This document shows, in pieces, positions 43,690 to 52,113 of a DNA stretch of 64,000 nucleotides; position 1 is the first letter of the stretch; each line of letters starts with the position of its first letter. The DNA is taken from assembly GCF_003387575.1 (NCBI RefSeq), contig NZ_QUAB01000046.1:248001-312000 (forward strand). Direction: 5' to 3'. Position numbers and translations under genes: made by a program. The notes beneath the pieces were generated by a model, which ran no database searches, was not told the DNA's origin, and saw only the letters and a list, made by a program, of their open reading frames with translations. The DNA is from Microbacterium bovistercoris (lineage in GTDB: Bacteria > Actinomycetota > Actinomycetes > Actinomycetales > Microbacteriaceae).

Positions 43690-44208
43690 CTAAGTGCGGA
43701 CGGCGCCTCCTTCTTCGAACCAATCGGCGATGCGCGCGTCGTCATCGGACGGAGCCTCAACCGAGCGACTCGCGAAAGTGATGGAATCGGCGAGGGCGGC
43801 GACGGCCGCCGCGCGCTCCTGTTCGCGGTCCGAGGCGTCCTGGTACCGATGGGCTGCGATCATCCGCTCGGATTGAAGGCCGGCGCTGATCTCGGCGAGC
43901 AGAGTGGCGAGCACCGCGCCGAGCCCGTCCCGGAGTTCCTCCAGGTTGGTATTCGCGATCTCAAGTCGCCGATCAGCGACGTGCAGTTCGACGGTCGGGA
44001 ATCCGTTCGCTGCCAGGTACGCGCGCGTCTCGTTTCCTTGGATCGCCGCGACCTCGTCTCGATCCGTCTTGCGCGTGAACACCGCTTCCACGGTGTAGCG
44101 GTCCGGCGCCTCGTCTGTGAGAAGCGTCGCCGGGAGCGAGCCGACGAGGACGGATCCCAGTCCCAGCAGTCCAGGGTCTTTCCCTGCGATCTTCACTTGT
44201 GTGTTCAT
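43690..44208 (-). CDS. Hypothetical protein in operon with the desaturase
   Basis: A 172-residue soluble protein (MNTQVKIAGKDPGLLGLGSV start) with a mixed alpha/beta first half and an acidic helical C-terminus. No family recognised. The open frame reaches 44346, but ATG 44208 follows TACCGT (44215-44220, reverse strand) by exactly 6 bases and is preferred. It is only 23 bases ahead of the desaturase, so it may modify or regulate it. More mixed third-position bases than the core genes suggest an accessory origin. Confidence 0.6.
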   Translation of the reverse strand: MNTQVKIAGKDPGLLGLGSVLVGSLPATLLTDEAPDRYTVEAVFTRKTDRDEVAAIQGNETRAYLAANGFPTVELHVADRRLEIANTNLEELRDGLGAVLATLLAEISAGLQSERMIAAHRYQDASDREQERAAAVAALADSITFASRSVEAPSDDDARIADWFEEGGAVRT

Positions 44209-44317
44209 GAACCGACGGTACGCCTCGAACATGTGTGCGCTCACAGGCAGCATTACCGGCGGGAGATGTCGAAGAGCCCTCACCGGATCGCGCGCGTCCC
44301 CATTGACCGTCATCACG

Positions 44318-44331
44318 GTGAGAGCTCTCAC
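44318..44331. repeat. 14-bp perfect palindrome
   Basis: GTGAGAGCTCTCAC, about 100 bp upstream of the desaturase operon promoter. Possible regulator binding site. Confidence 0.5.
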
Positions 44332-44337
44332 TCCACA

Positions 44338-44374
44338 ATGAGCCACCAGATCCTCGCGAGAATCGGTGGCTCAT
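44338..44374. repeat. 37-base near-perfect inverted repeat
   Basis: ATGAGCCACC and GGTGGCTCAT enclose a second self-complementary core (CTCGCGAG), with one bulge and one mismatch overall. Six bases from the palindrome at 44318-44331. It could be an operator, a terminator of a lost gene, or a small RNA hairpin. Confidence 0.5.
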
Positions 44375-44417
44375 TCGCGACACTACACCGGTCGCTGCTT
44401 CGCCGATAGTCTTTCTC

Positions 44418-44666
44418 TCAGCCGCGCTCATCAGGGCGCTGCGAGGCGATGTGTTTCGGTTTTGACGCCCGTACCCGATCTTCGAGATCCGCGCGCGCCG
44501 CGGTCTCCGCGGTTGCCGAGTACGGATGCCAGTGCAACCCCACGGCACGATCCCAGCTGGTGTCCCCCTCACTGGGGGCGCGCGGACGGCGCTCGACTCC
44601 GCCGTCGCTCGTGTGTGTGGTCGCTTCGCGGTCGGCATCCTCTTCAGGCAAACTCTTACTGTTCAT
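44418..44666 (-). CDS. Small hypothetical protein
   Basis: An 82-residue hydrophilic protein starting MNSKSLPEEDADREATTHTS and ending HIASQRPDERG, with WDRAVGLHWHPYSATAETAA in the middle. No family recognised. ATG 44666 follows TACGGT (44673-44678, reverse strand) by 6 bases, the main support for its being real. Confidence 0.45.
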   Translation of the reverse strand: MNSKSLPEEDADREATTHTSDGGVERRPRAPSEGDTSWDRAVGLHWHPYSATAETAARADLEDRVRASKPKHIASQRPDERG

Positions 44667-44786
44667 TTGCTGACCGTACGCGTCCGACATGTACGCGCTC
44701 ACAGGTTCGAGACGGGCGGAGACCCTCTTGCCGTGAATCTGTCCGGTTCTCGCCGTTCGCCTGGGATGACGCGTACAGTGGGGACC

Positions 44787-44951
44787 ATGTGGACAGTACT
44801 CGTGATCCTGCTTGTGGCATGGGTGGTGCTGTCAGTCGTCGGATTCGTTTTCCAGGGTCTGCTGTGGCTGGCCATCATCGGAATCGTGCTCTTCGTCGGC
44901 ACGCTCATCTTCGGAATCCTCCGTCAACGGGCCAAGCGCACGGCAGCCTGA
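44787..44951 (+). CDS. Small membrane protein
   Basis: A 54-residue protein with two helices (about 3-22 and 26-45) and a basic C-terminus (RQRAKRTAA). ATG 44787 follows TACAGT (44774-44779) by 7 bases. No family recognised; such short two-helix proteins are common in actinobacteria. It converges on the lipid kinase gene 6 bases away. Confidence 0.65.
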   Translation: MWTVLVILLVAWVVLSVVGFVFQGLLWLAIIGIVLFVGTLIFGILRQRAKRTAA

Positions 44952-44957
44952 GTCTCG

Positions 44958-45926
44958 TCAGGCAGCATCTGCCAGAGTGCAGATGTCGAGAGCTGCTGCT
45001 CTGACGGTGATCCGCGCGCGCTTGACCAGCCCGAAACTATCGCCGTCCAGTTCGATCCCCCGCGGAGTCTCGAACCGGGCGTCGAACCGCGTGCCTTGCG
45101 CGTACTCCAGCGCCCTCAGGTCCGGTGCGAGGCCGAGCATGTTCCGTCCGAACCGAGATCGGCCCGCGAGGCCGTGAAGGGTCAGGCGGGTTCCGATCCC
45201 CGCCCACCCCAGTCGACCCTTCGGACGGAACATCACCACATCCAACAGTCCGTCATCGACCTTCGCATTCGGGATCAACAGCATGTTGCCCGTAAGAGTC
45301 CCGCAGTTGCCGACGATCACCGTATGCGCACGCGTCGACCGCACATGTCCAGCGTCGACGCGATAGTCCAGCTGGAACAGACGGTTCGCGATGACCGATC
45401 GTGCAATCGGCGCCACATACGCCATCCATCCCAGGCGTTTCTTCGCCAGCACGGTCGTGTTCTCAGCCATCTCCGCATCGAGTCCGATACCGGCCATGAC
45501 CAGGAACAGATGCGTGCGCCGCTCTCCGGTCTCCTTCTCGAGCTCGACCACGCCGACGTCTATCGCTCTGGTCGCTCCCGAGAACGCCGCAGCGACTGCG
45601 TCATCGACGTCATTCAACGGAAGTCCGAGGTTTCGGGCCAGGAGATTCCCGGTTCCGGCGGGCAGCAGCGCCATCGGCGTACCAGTCCCGTGCACAACCT
45701 CGGCGACCGTCCGCACGGTGCCGTCTCCGCCGGCGACGATCATCAACGTCGGGTCGCCGGCAAGCGCGTCCTCGGCAGCACGAACCCCGGAATCCTCGCT
45801 GCTCGTCTCATACCAGCGAGACGGCTCCCAGCCGTGCGCACGCTCCTGCTCGCCAACGGCGCGGCGGATCTGGTCAAGAGGCACTTTGACCGGGTTGTAC
45901 ACGACCGCCGCACGCTGTGTCCGCAT
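44958..45926 (-). CDS. Diacylglycerol kinase family lipid kinase
   Basis: A 322-residue DagK/YegS-type kinase with GGDGT at 66-70, PAGTGNLLARNLGLP at about 88-102 and a C-terminal beta domain (LLIPNAKVDDGLLDVVMF, GIELDGDS). It phosphorylates diacylglycerol or a related lipid at the inner membrane face. ATG 45926 follows TACGCT (45933-45938, reverse strand) by 6 bases. Confidence 0.87.
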   Translation of the reverse strand: MRTQRAAVVYNPVKVPLDQIRRAVGEQERAHGWEPSRWYETSSEDSGVRAAEDALAGDPTLMIVAGGDGTVRTVAEVVHGTGTPMALLPAGTGNLLARNLGLPLNDVDDAVAAAFSGATRAIDVGVVELEKETGERRTHLFLVMAGIGLDAEMAENTTVLAKKRLGWMAYVAPIARSVIANRLFQLDYRVDAGHVRSTRAHTVIVGNCGTLTGNMLLIPNAKVDDGLLDVVMFRPKGRLGWAGIGTRLTLHGLAGRSRFGRNMLGLAPDLRALEYAQGTRFDARFETPRGIELDGDSFGLVKRARITVRAAALDICTLADAA

Positions 45927-46083
45927 CCCCCGAGCGTACGCGCGCAGACAGTGAACAGGATCAATCAGTAGCCGACCCGGAACTCAACCACAGCAACAAG
46001 ATGAGCGGAATCCAATGTCTCCGCCTTGAGCCGTCTCCTCAGGCGTTGACGCCCCCAAGAAGAAACAGCTGGGCGACGCAATG

Positions 46084-46440
46084 GAAGCACAATGAGGAAC
46101 GAGGCGGGAGCGTCGGACGCGCCAAGCTCGGCTACCTCAATGTGCGCAAGGACTTCGACGGACGTCTGGTCAACACCATCGATGTCGATCCGGCCCGTGC
46201 ACCGCTGACTATTCGGGCGTTCGAACAGTACGCGACCAACCAGCGGGGCGTCGACGAGGCGTACGCCTTCGTCTATCTGCTCGAAGACCCGGGCGCGCTC
46301 TACATGCAGCTGCCCGACAACATCCCCCGCCAACTTCGCTCAGCGTTCTTCAGCCGATTGGATGTCCGTGTCACCGATCGCAACGTCACGGTCGACTCGC
46401 AACGCACTGAACTCAACGAAGTCCTACATGACTGGCGCAC
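46084..46440 (+). pseudogene. Serine recombinase relic
   Basis: A frame with two separated pieces of a large serine integrase/resolvase: GGSVGRAKLGYLNVRKDFDGR...TIDVDPARAPLTIRAFEQYA, the segment after the catalytic domain, joined in frame to LYMQLPDNIPRQLRSAFFSRLDV, a C-terminal segment. The catalytic N-terminus and the zinc region between are missing. The frame has no clear start and reads into the terminator at 46481. This is a scar of an integrated element beside tRNA-Pro. Confidence 0.75.
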
Positions 46441-46480
46441 GCACAATCGGCTCAGCGCCCAGACCCACGCCCACCAAAAC

Positions 46481-46518
46481 GAAGAGAGCCTCCCGCGATC
46501 TCGCGGAAGGCTCTCTTC
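46481..46518 (-). terminator. Terminator of tRNA-Pro
   Basis: An 18-bp stem with one mismatch (46481-46498 / 46501-46518), followed on the reverse strand by GTTTT, 47 bases after the tRNA. Confidence 0.8.
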
Positions 46519-46565
46519 AGACCTGTACCGGCTTACTCAGTCCAAAGGTTCGAATAAGCCTGTAG

Positions 46566-46642
<77 letters not shown>

Positions 46643-46673
46643 TGGACGACCGCGCTTCCGCGCGGGCAACTCC

Positions 46674-46682
46674 ATTATCCTA
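46674..46682 (-). promoter_or_regulatory. tRNA-Pro promoter -10 region
   Basis: TAGGATAAT on the reverse strand, about 32 bases before the tRNA 5' end. Confidence 0.5.
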
Positions 46683-46762
46683 GCCGACCCGAACGGCCAT
46701 CGCGAACCACCGCCGGCCCGGGCGTGGTGGCCGATGTCCGTGACCCGGCGTAGCGTGCTGAC

Positions 46763-47347
46763 ATGGTCACGATCACGACAGAACGCGCGACGGTCGAACG
46801 GTGGGACGACGTGCAGCACTCGCTCACGGGTGGCGGCGACGGAGCATCCTGTCAGTGCATCTGGCCGATGCTGCGCAACAAGGACTGGAACGCGACGAAC
46901 CTCGATCAGCGCCGCGACATGCTCCACGACGAGATCGCCGACGGCCCGCCGCCCGGCATCGTCGCCTATGTGGACGGTGAGGCGGCCGGGTGGATCCGTA
47001 TCGGCCCGCGCACTCGTCAGGTGCGCCTGGCCCACACGAAGGCGATCGTCGCCGCGACATCCGAGCCGTTCGACGATGACAGCGTCTGGGCGGTGAGCTG
47101 CTTCGTCGTGCGCCGCGAGCACCGCAACAAGGGCGTGAACGCCGCACTGCTCGACGCGGCCGTTACCTACGCTCAGGAATCCGGCGCCCGACTGGTCGAG
47201 GCGTACCCGGTCGACACCGACGGAGCGAAGGGACGCAGCAACGACCTCTTCCACGGCGTGCTGACGACGTTCCTCGACGCAGGATTCCACCAGGTAGGTG
47301 AGCTGAAACCCGGCCGCCCGCTGGTCACGCGCGAATTCTCGCACTGA
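46763..47347 (+). CDS. GNAT family N-acetyltransferase
   Basis: A 194-residue acetyl-CoA-dependent transferase. The core VWAVSCFVVRREHRNKGVNAALLDAAVTYA (about 112-141, read in order) has the acetyl-CoA loop R-x-x-G/N form, with a C-terminal AGFHQVGEL beta strand. Two cysteines open the protein (ASCQCIWP), typical of a subfamily of actinobacterial GNATs. ATG 46763 follows TAGCGT (46751-46756) by 6 bases. The substrate is unknown. Confidence 0.82.
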   Translation: MVTITTERATVERWDDVQHSLTGGGDGASCQCIWPMLRNKDWNATNLDQRRDMLHDEIADGPPPGIVAYVDGEAAGWIRIGPRTRQVRLAHTKAIVAATSEPFDDDSVWAVSCFVVRREHRNKGVNAALLDAAVTYAQESGARLVEAYPVDTDGAKGRSNDLFHGVLTTFLDAGFHQVGELKPGRPLVTREFSH

Positions 47348-47370
47348 CGGCACGGCAATACGATGGAAGG

Positions 47371-48036
47371 ATGCCGCGACGCACCGCCGCCCGCCTGCTG
47401 ATCTGGGTGCCCTACATCGCTCTCTCCGTCATCCACGTGATCGCGCTGGCGACGGAGAGCGACCTCGCCGCTCCGACGAAGATGACGCTGATGCCTCTTC
47501 TCGCACTGCCCGTGGTGTTCGAGGCCCCGCGGCTGCGCCCGCGAGCGGTGCTGGCGCTTCTGCTTGCGGCTCTGCTGTTCTCATGGTTCGGTGACGAGGC
47601 CGGCACCTTCTTCCCGTGGGGGCCGGAGCTGCCGCTGATGCTGCTGTTCTTCGGCATCGCGCACCTGGCATACATCGTGTTGTTCGCGAAGTACTTGGGA
47701 GCCCGTCGCACCCCGTGGTGGACCTCGATCTACGCGGTCTGGTGGGTCGGGATGCTCGTGATCCTCGGCTCGTCGATCGGCGCGCTCATCTTCGCGGTCG
47801 CGGCCTACGGACTGGTGCTCGCCGGGACGGCGACGACGGCGGCGCGATGCCATCCGCTGATCGCCGTCGGCGGAGTGTTCTTCCTCACCAGCGACTCGAT
47901 CCTCGCGTTCCGGCTCTTCCTGCCCGACGCCATGCCGCAGTGGACGAGTCCTGCAGTCATGTTGACTTACACGCTCGGGCAGGGTCTGATCATCGCCGGC
48001 GCACTCATCGCCGCGCGTTCGAAGGAGTCGCGATGA
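47371..48036 (+). CDS. YhhN/TMEM86 family membrane protein (lysoplasmalogenase-like)
   Basis: A 221-residue protein with about eight helices. Features of the family are KMTLMPLLALPVVF, the WFGDEAGTFF block with acidic residues in the membrane, FFGIAHLAYI and a late FFLTSDSILAF segment. Animal relatives hydrolyse the vinyl-ether bond of lysoplasmalogens; the bacterial role is unclear. ATG 47371 follows TACGAT (47359-47364) by 6 bases. It overlaps the next gene by 4 bases. Confidence 0.82.
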   Translation: MPRRTAARLLIWVPYIALSVIHVIALATESDLAAPTKMTLMPLLALPVVFEAPRLRPRAVLALLLAALLFSWFGDEAGTFFPWGPELPLMLLFFGIAHLAYIVLFAKYLGARRTPWWTSIYAVWWVGMLVILGSSIGALIFAVAAYGLVLAGTATTAARCHPLIAVGGVFFLTSDSILAFRLFLPDAMPQWTSPAVMLTYTLGQGLIIAGALIAARSKESR

Positions 48037-48398
48037 GCGAGGGCACAGCGCGGGTCGACAGCTGGCTGTGGGCAGTCCGGATCTACAAGACCCGTTCAGC
48101 GGCGACGACCGCATGCCGCGCGGGGCATGTCCGTGTGAACGGCGACAAGGTCAAGGCCGCCCAGTCCGTCAAGCCGGGTGATGAGCTGCGCGTTCGGATC
48201 TCCGGGTTCGACCGCATCCTGGTGGTGCGACAGACGCTGACGAAGCGCGTTGGCGCACCGCTCGCTGCTGCCGCGTATGACGACCGCACTCCCCCGCGCG
48301 AGCCGATGGCGATGAACGCCGTTCGCGATCGTGGTGCGGGGCGCCCGACCAAGCGGGAGAGGCGTGACATCGATCGGTTGCGCGGGCGGGACTCCTGA
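48033..48398 (+). CDS. S4-domain RNA-binding protein (Hsp15-like)
   Basis: A 121-residue protein with an N-terminal S4 domain (RVDSWLWAVRIYKTRSAATTACRAGHVRVNG in order at about 7-37, then VKPGDELRVR) and a basic C-terminus rich in Arg. Hsp15 relatives bind stalled 50S subunits carrying peptidyl-tRNA. The ATG overlaps the upstream stop (ATGA), so it is coupled to the YhhN gene. Confidence 0.85.
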   Translation: MSEGTARVDSWLWAVRIYKTRSAATTACRAGHVRVNGDKVKAAQSVKPGDELRVRISGFDRILVVRQTLTKRVGAPLAAAAYDDRTPPREPMAMNAVRDRGAGRPTKRERRDIDRLRGRDS

Positions 48399-48458
48399 AC
48401 TGAACCACCCTGTGGATAACTTCCGAGGCGATTTCGGCATCTCCGTTACCGTAGCCGG

Positions 48459-48995
48459 GTGACGTCCTCTCGCATCCTCCCCGTCCTCGCCACCGCCGTG
48501 CTCGCCCTCGGTCTGCTTGCAGGATGCACCCCCGCGCCCGAGCCGAAGCCGACGAAGACGGCGGCGTTCGCGTCGGACGAGGAGGCGTTCGCCGCGGCTG
48601 AGGAGACGTACGAGGCGTACATCGGCGCACTCAATCAAACGGATCTCGCGGATACCGACACATTCGGACCAGTGTTCACCCTTCTTCGTAACCCTGCTCT
48701 CGCGTCAGAGAAGAAAGGCTTGAGCACGTACCACGCCGAGCATTTGACGCGCACGGGCGATTCATCATTCACTTCGTTCACTCCCCTCAGCTTCGATGGG
48801 GAGAAGGTGCTCGCGAACCTGTGCCTCGACGTTTCTGCTGTGGAGATGACGCGCGAGAGTGGCGAGTCAATCGTCCCGGATGACCGTCTCAACGTAAAGC
48901 CTCTCGAAGTTACCTTCGTAGAGGCGGACACGTCTACTGGGCTAGCCATCAGTTCAAATATTCGCGCTGAGGGTTTCCAATGCGACCAGCCGTGA
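48459..48995 (+). CDS. Lipoprotein of unknown function
   Basis: A 178-residue predicted lipoprotein: signal peptide with lipobox LLAGC (C23), a Pro/Lys/Thr tether, then a helical EEAFAAAEETYEAYIGALNQ segment like many actinobacterial surface lipoproteins. The third-position GC drops after about 48640. GTG 48459 follows TACCGT (48447-48452) by 6 bases. It overlaps the next gene by 16 bases, indicating a functional pair. Confidence 0.7.
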   Translation: MTSSRILPVLATAVLALGLLAGCTPAPEPKPTKTAAFASDEEAFAAAEETYEAYIGALNQTDLADTDTFGPVFTLLRNPALASEKKGLSTYHAEHLTRTGDSSFTSFTPLSFDGEKVLANLCLDVSAVEMTRESGESIVPDDRLNVKPLEVTFVEADTSTGLAISSNIRAEGFQCDQP

Positions 48996-49840
48996 TCACT
49001 TGCGCAAGCGCGCTAATTCTGACGGCTCTCCTTCTGCCTCAAGCTGCCTCTGCCAACGGGACGCCTCCTCAAGAGGGAGGCGGCGTCAGTTGGGCTACGC
49101 ATGATGACGGCCGGCCAGGGATCGACGTCACGGGCAAGAAGACGAAGCCAGGCTCAGACGGATCCGAATCAGGCAGCGATCAAGCCGATGGCGACCGCAG
49201 CGGCGCTGTCGACGCGAGCGGCCCCCAGTTCCCGGTGTTCCCGGAGGAGTCCTGGGAGAAGTGCGACGACGAGATTCCCACGTGGCGCGGCTGCTACCTC
49301 CCGATCGAGGACGACGCTGATCCCACAGACCAGCCGCCGGCAAGCACTCCCGGCATCCCCGCCATCACGATCACCGACCTCGCCAGCTTCGCTCCCGAGG
49401 CCGCAACCCTCACCGGCGAACCCGAGAACCTCGGCGTCGTGGGTCTGCCCACGAACATGGTCGCCGACGCCGGCGTCCACACCGAGACCGGCACGTTGTT
49501 CAGCTTTCCGATCGCCGTCCGGTTCACGCCAGCCACCTACACCTTCGTCAACGGCGACAACACCACCACCAAGGCCACGACCGGCGGAGCCAGCTGGGCC
49601 GACCTCCGCCAGGCTCAGTTCACGCCCACCGCCACCAGCCACACGTACACAGCCCGCGGCACCTATGCGGCCCGCGTCGACATCGCCTACACGGCCGAGA
49701 TCGACCTCGGCACCGGTTGGTTCCCCATCACAGGCACTCTGACCACGACCGGGGCCGATCAGCAGATCCGCATCTTCGAGGCGCACACGGCGCTGGTCGC
49801 CCACACCTGCAACGAAACCCCCACGGCACCCGGCTGCTGA
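48980..49840 (+). CDS. Exported protein of unknown function
   Basis: A 286-residue secreted protein with a signal peptide (about 1-25, ending ASA), a Gly/Ser/Asp-rich linker and a beta-rich domain (about 125-270) with PITGTLTTTGADQQIRI near the end. Four Cys (EKCDDEIPTWRGCYLP and the C-terminal pair) could form disulfides. It overlaps the lipoprotein gene upstream, so the two are probably made together and may interact on the cell surface. Confidence 0.65.
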   Translation: MRPAVITCASALILTALLLPQAASANGTPPQEGGGVSWATHDDGRPGIDVTGKKTKPGSDGSESGSDQADGDRSGAVDASGPQFPVFPEESWEKCDDEIPTWRGCYLPIEDDADPTDQPPASTPGIPAITITDLASFAPEAATLTGEPENLGVVGLPTNMVADAGVHTETGTLFSFPIAVRFTPATYTFVNGDNTTTKATTGGASWADLRQAQFTPTATSHTYTARGTYAARVDIAYTAEIDLGTGWFPITGTLTTTGADQQIRIFEAHTALVAHTCNETPTAPGC

Positions 49841-49858
49841 GGCACCGCGGCGAGAACG

Positions 49859-49893
49859 CCCTTCGTCTCGCTTCGCTCGCTCAGGACCCGGAA
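49859..49893 (+). repeat. Dispersed short repeat, copy 1
   Basis: CTTCGTCTCGCTTCGCTCGC followed by TCAGGACCCGGAA. Same element as 49913-49946 and, inverted, 61709-61736. Confidence 0.8.
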
Positions 49894-49912
49894 ACCAGAA
49901 CCACGGAGACGT

Positions 49913-49946
49913 CCTTCGTCTCGCTCCGCTCGCTCAGGACCCGGAA
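49913..49946 (+). repeat. Dispersed short repeat, copy 2
   Basis: Differs from copy 1 at one base (CTCCGCTCG for CTTCGCTCG); direct repeat 54 bases downstream. Confidence 0.8.
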
Positions 49947-49990
49947 GCGTCAACACCCCGAAAGCATCAGGACCCGGCAGGTGACGGGCG

Positions 49991-50896
49991 TCAGGACGCG
50001 GGGAGCTGCGCGAGCAGCCAGCCCGCCGACGCGACATCGGCACCTGCGGCTTCCGCCCGCTCCCGCAGCCCGCGGTCACTCGTCACGACCTTCACCGTCC
50101 TGCCCTCCCCGACGAGTCGCACCGCCTCAGCCACGATCGCATCATCGCCGCTCCCCTGCGCCCGCACGACCTCGACACCGCCAACCTCGGCCATCCCTCG
50201 GGCCTGGCCCTCGACCACGAAAGACACCTCGGGGTGCCAGCGGTCCGCCGACAGCCCCAGCTCCGCGGCCGCCACACCAGCCGTCGCCCACGCCGACACC
50301 CGGGCATACAGCCGCGCCGCCGCGCCGGCACGGTCCTTCCACCATCCGTCGGGCACGGAACCCACGACGTTCGCCGCATCGACCACGATCGCCGGACGCA
50401 GCGACAGCAGCGCCGAAAGACGCCCCCAGGAGTCCGCGAACCCCGGATGCAGCGCGCGCTGCGCCACCTCTGCCACCTGGACCCACTCCAGCGCCACGCT
50501 CTCGGGGTCGCTGATCACGGGGTCGAACGGCTCCACGACATCCGCGACCACCGTCGTGTACGTCCAGATCGAGAGATCGAGCACATCCGAGAACCGCGGA
50601 CGCAGTGCCCCTTCGGGGATGCCCGCCTCCTCGCGCGCCTCACGCAGCGCACCGTCCAGCGCCGACTCGTCCTGATGCCGCGCACCGCCGGGTATCCCCC
50701 ACGTGCCGCCGAAATGACTCCACCCGACCCGGTGTTGCAGCAGCACTCCGCGCTCTGCGTCGACAGCGAGCACACCGGCCGCACCGAACCGGCCCCAGTA
50801 CCGCTCCCCCGAGTCAGCCACGACCCAGGCATCACCTGGGTTGAGGGGCCCCAGCGGCCGTCGCGGTTCGCCGGGCTCGGGAGGAACGATCGTCAC
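49991..50896 (-). CDS. Nudix hydrolase fused to an NYN/PIN-like nuclease domain
   Basis: A 301-residue fusion. Residues about 35-165 form a Nudix domain with the box GGARHQDESALDGALREAREEAGI in order at about 70-93. Residues about 168-300 form an NYN/YacP-like domain: AIVVDAANVVGS (catalytic Asp), VSFVVEGQARG, GSGDDAIVAEA and VVTSDRGLRERAEAAGADV, the four acidic positions of this nuclease fold. The first part would clean or sense a nucleotide, the second would cut RNA. The GTG start is at 50896. I do not know a characterised protein with this arrangement. Confidence 0.82.
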   Translation of the reverse strand: MTIVPPEPGEPRRPLGPLNPGDAWVVADSGERYWGRFGAAGVLAVDAERGVLLQHRVGWSHFGGTWGIPGGARHQDESALDGALREAREEAGIPEGALRPRFSDVLDLSIWTYTTVVADVVEPFDPVISDPESVALEWVQVAEVAQRALHPGFADSWGRLSALLSLRPAIVVDAANVVGSVPDGWWKDRAGAAARLYARVSAWATAGVAAAELGLSADRWHPEVSFVVEGQARGMAEVGGVEVVRAQGSGDDAIVAEAVRLVGEGRTVKVVTSDRGLRERAEAAGADVASAGWLLAQLPAS

Positions 50897-51064
50897 CCGT
50901 CCAGCCTTTCACAGCCTGCGCGGCGCAGTGCGCTCCGCGACGCCCGATGACCTGACCGCCGCGTCCTGAACGAGGCTGTATCCCAGCGCCGCTTCGGCGA
51001 TCTCCGTCTCCCGGTTCGCCCCGGCGCCGATCCCGCGCACCTCCCGCGCGACCCGGGCGCCGCT

Positions 51065-51607
51065 TCAAACGGCCGTGTTCAGCGCATACAGCCTGCGCTT
51101 CTCATCCTCGGTCAACGACGACACCGCGAGTACGTCCTGCAGCACATCGGACTTCCCCGCGATGTACCTGTCGATGTCCATCGACGGATCAGCCGACAGC
51201 TCCGCCTTCACAGCCGCGTACCGGTCCCGCAGTCCGGCATCCGCGCGCAGCGCATCCCGCACGGCGACGTGCGCACGCACCTGCAGCGTCCCGTCGACGC
51301 ACAGATACACGTGCCGGGCGAGCCCATCGTCGGGGGCGAAGAACGCCTCGCGATCGACGAGCCCGAGATCTCCCCGATGCACGTAGCCCGCCGCTTCCAG
51401 TGCACCGACGGCCGCGGGAACGTCCTCTCGTCGCACGATCACGTCGACGTCGATGATCGGCTTGGCGACAAGCCCTGGCACCGAGGTCGAGCCGACATGC
51501 TCGATTCCGACGACGGGTACGCCCGTCAGCGCTGTCTGGAGCTCGGCAGCGATCCTGTCGAAGAGTCCGGGCCATTCCGGCGAGTACGGCGTCACGATCA
51601 CCGCCAT
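51065..51607 (-). CDS. GrpB family protein
   Basis: A 180-residue nucleotidyltransferase-fold protein (UPF0157): VTPYSPEWPGLFDRIAAEL, GIEHVGSTSVPGLVAKPIIDVDV (the G-S-T and D-x-D positions of the fold) and RHVYLCVDGTLQVRAHVAVRD. The function is not established. Confidence 0.88.
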   Translation of the reverse strand: MAVIVTPYSPEWPGLFDRIAAELQTALTGVPVVGIEHVGSTSVPGLVAKPIIDVDVIVRREDVPAAVGALEAAGYVHRGDLGLVDREAFFAPDDGLARHVYLCVDGTLQVRAHVAVRDALRADAGLRDRYAAVKAELSADPSMDIDRYIAGKSDVLQDVLAVSSLTEDEKRRLYALNTAV

Positions 51608-51641
51608 GGAGTCAGTCCCTGCGCCGCTCGTCCCTGCTTCT

Positions 51642-52112
51642 TCATCGCTTCTCCTCCGGCGACGCGGCCCCCGCCGTGGGCGTGAACCGCAGCAGATTCG
51701 TCTCTCGCGGCACGAACCCCACCGACTCGTACAGTCTCAGCGCCGACTCGCGCGACGGGCGCGAGGTCAGGTCGAGCGTCCGCAGCCCGCGTTCCGTGGC
51801 GAGCTCGGTCATGCGCGTCAGCAGCATCCGGGCGATGCCGCGCCCGCGCATCGCCCCGTCGACGGCGACGTCCTCGACATGCCCGCGCAGTCCAGACGGC
51901 AGGGGCAGCGAGACGAACGTCGCCATGCCGACGATCCGTCCGTCGGCCCGGGCGACGAGTATCTCGGTCGCGTCGTGCGCGACGATCGCGTCGAACCGTC
52001 CGCGGTCGAAGGTCGCCGTGGCCGAAAGCTGCGCGAGCAGAGAGGCGAGATCCTCGGCATCCGGATCCCGGATCTCCCTGAGGACCTCGACCTCGATGCC
52101 CGCGCCGCCCAT
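51642..52112 (-). CDS. GNAT family N-acetyltransferase
   Basis: A 156-residue transferase with VEDVAVDGAMRGRGIARMLL (acetyl-CoA loop RGRGIA) and ALRLYESVGFVPRETNLLRF. One base separates it from the stop of the dehydrogenase gene, so the two are co-transcribed. The substrate is unknown; the context suggests an amino acid or derivative. Confidence 0.85.
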   Translation of the reverse strand: MGGAGIEVEVLREIRDPDAEDLASLLAQLSATATFDRGRFDAIVAHDATEILVARADGRIVGMATFVSLPLPSGLRGHVEDVAVDGAMRGRGIARMLLTRMTELATERGLRTLDLTSRPSRESALRLYESVGFVPRETNLLRFTPTAGAASPEEKR

Positions 52113-52113
52113 G

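Noticed and set aside
50897..51064. Gene or RNA in the gap between the Nudix-NYN and GrpB genes
   Set aside because: No frame, hairpin or promoter stands out; treated as plain spacer.
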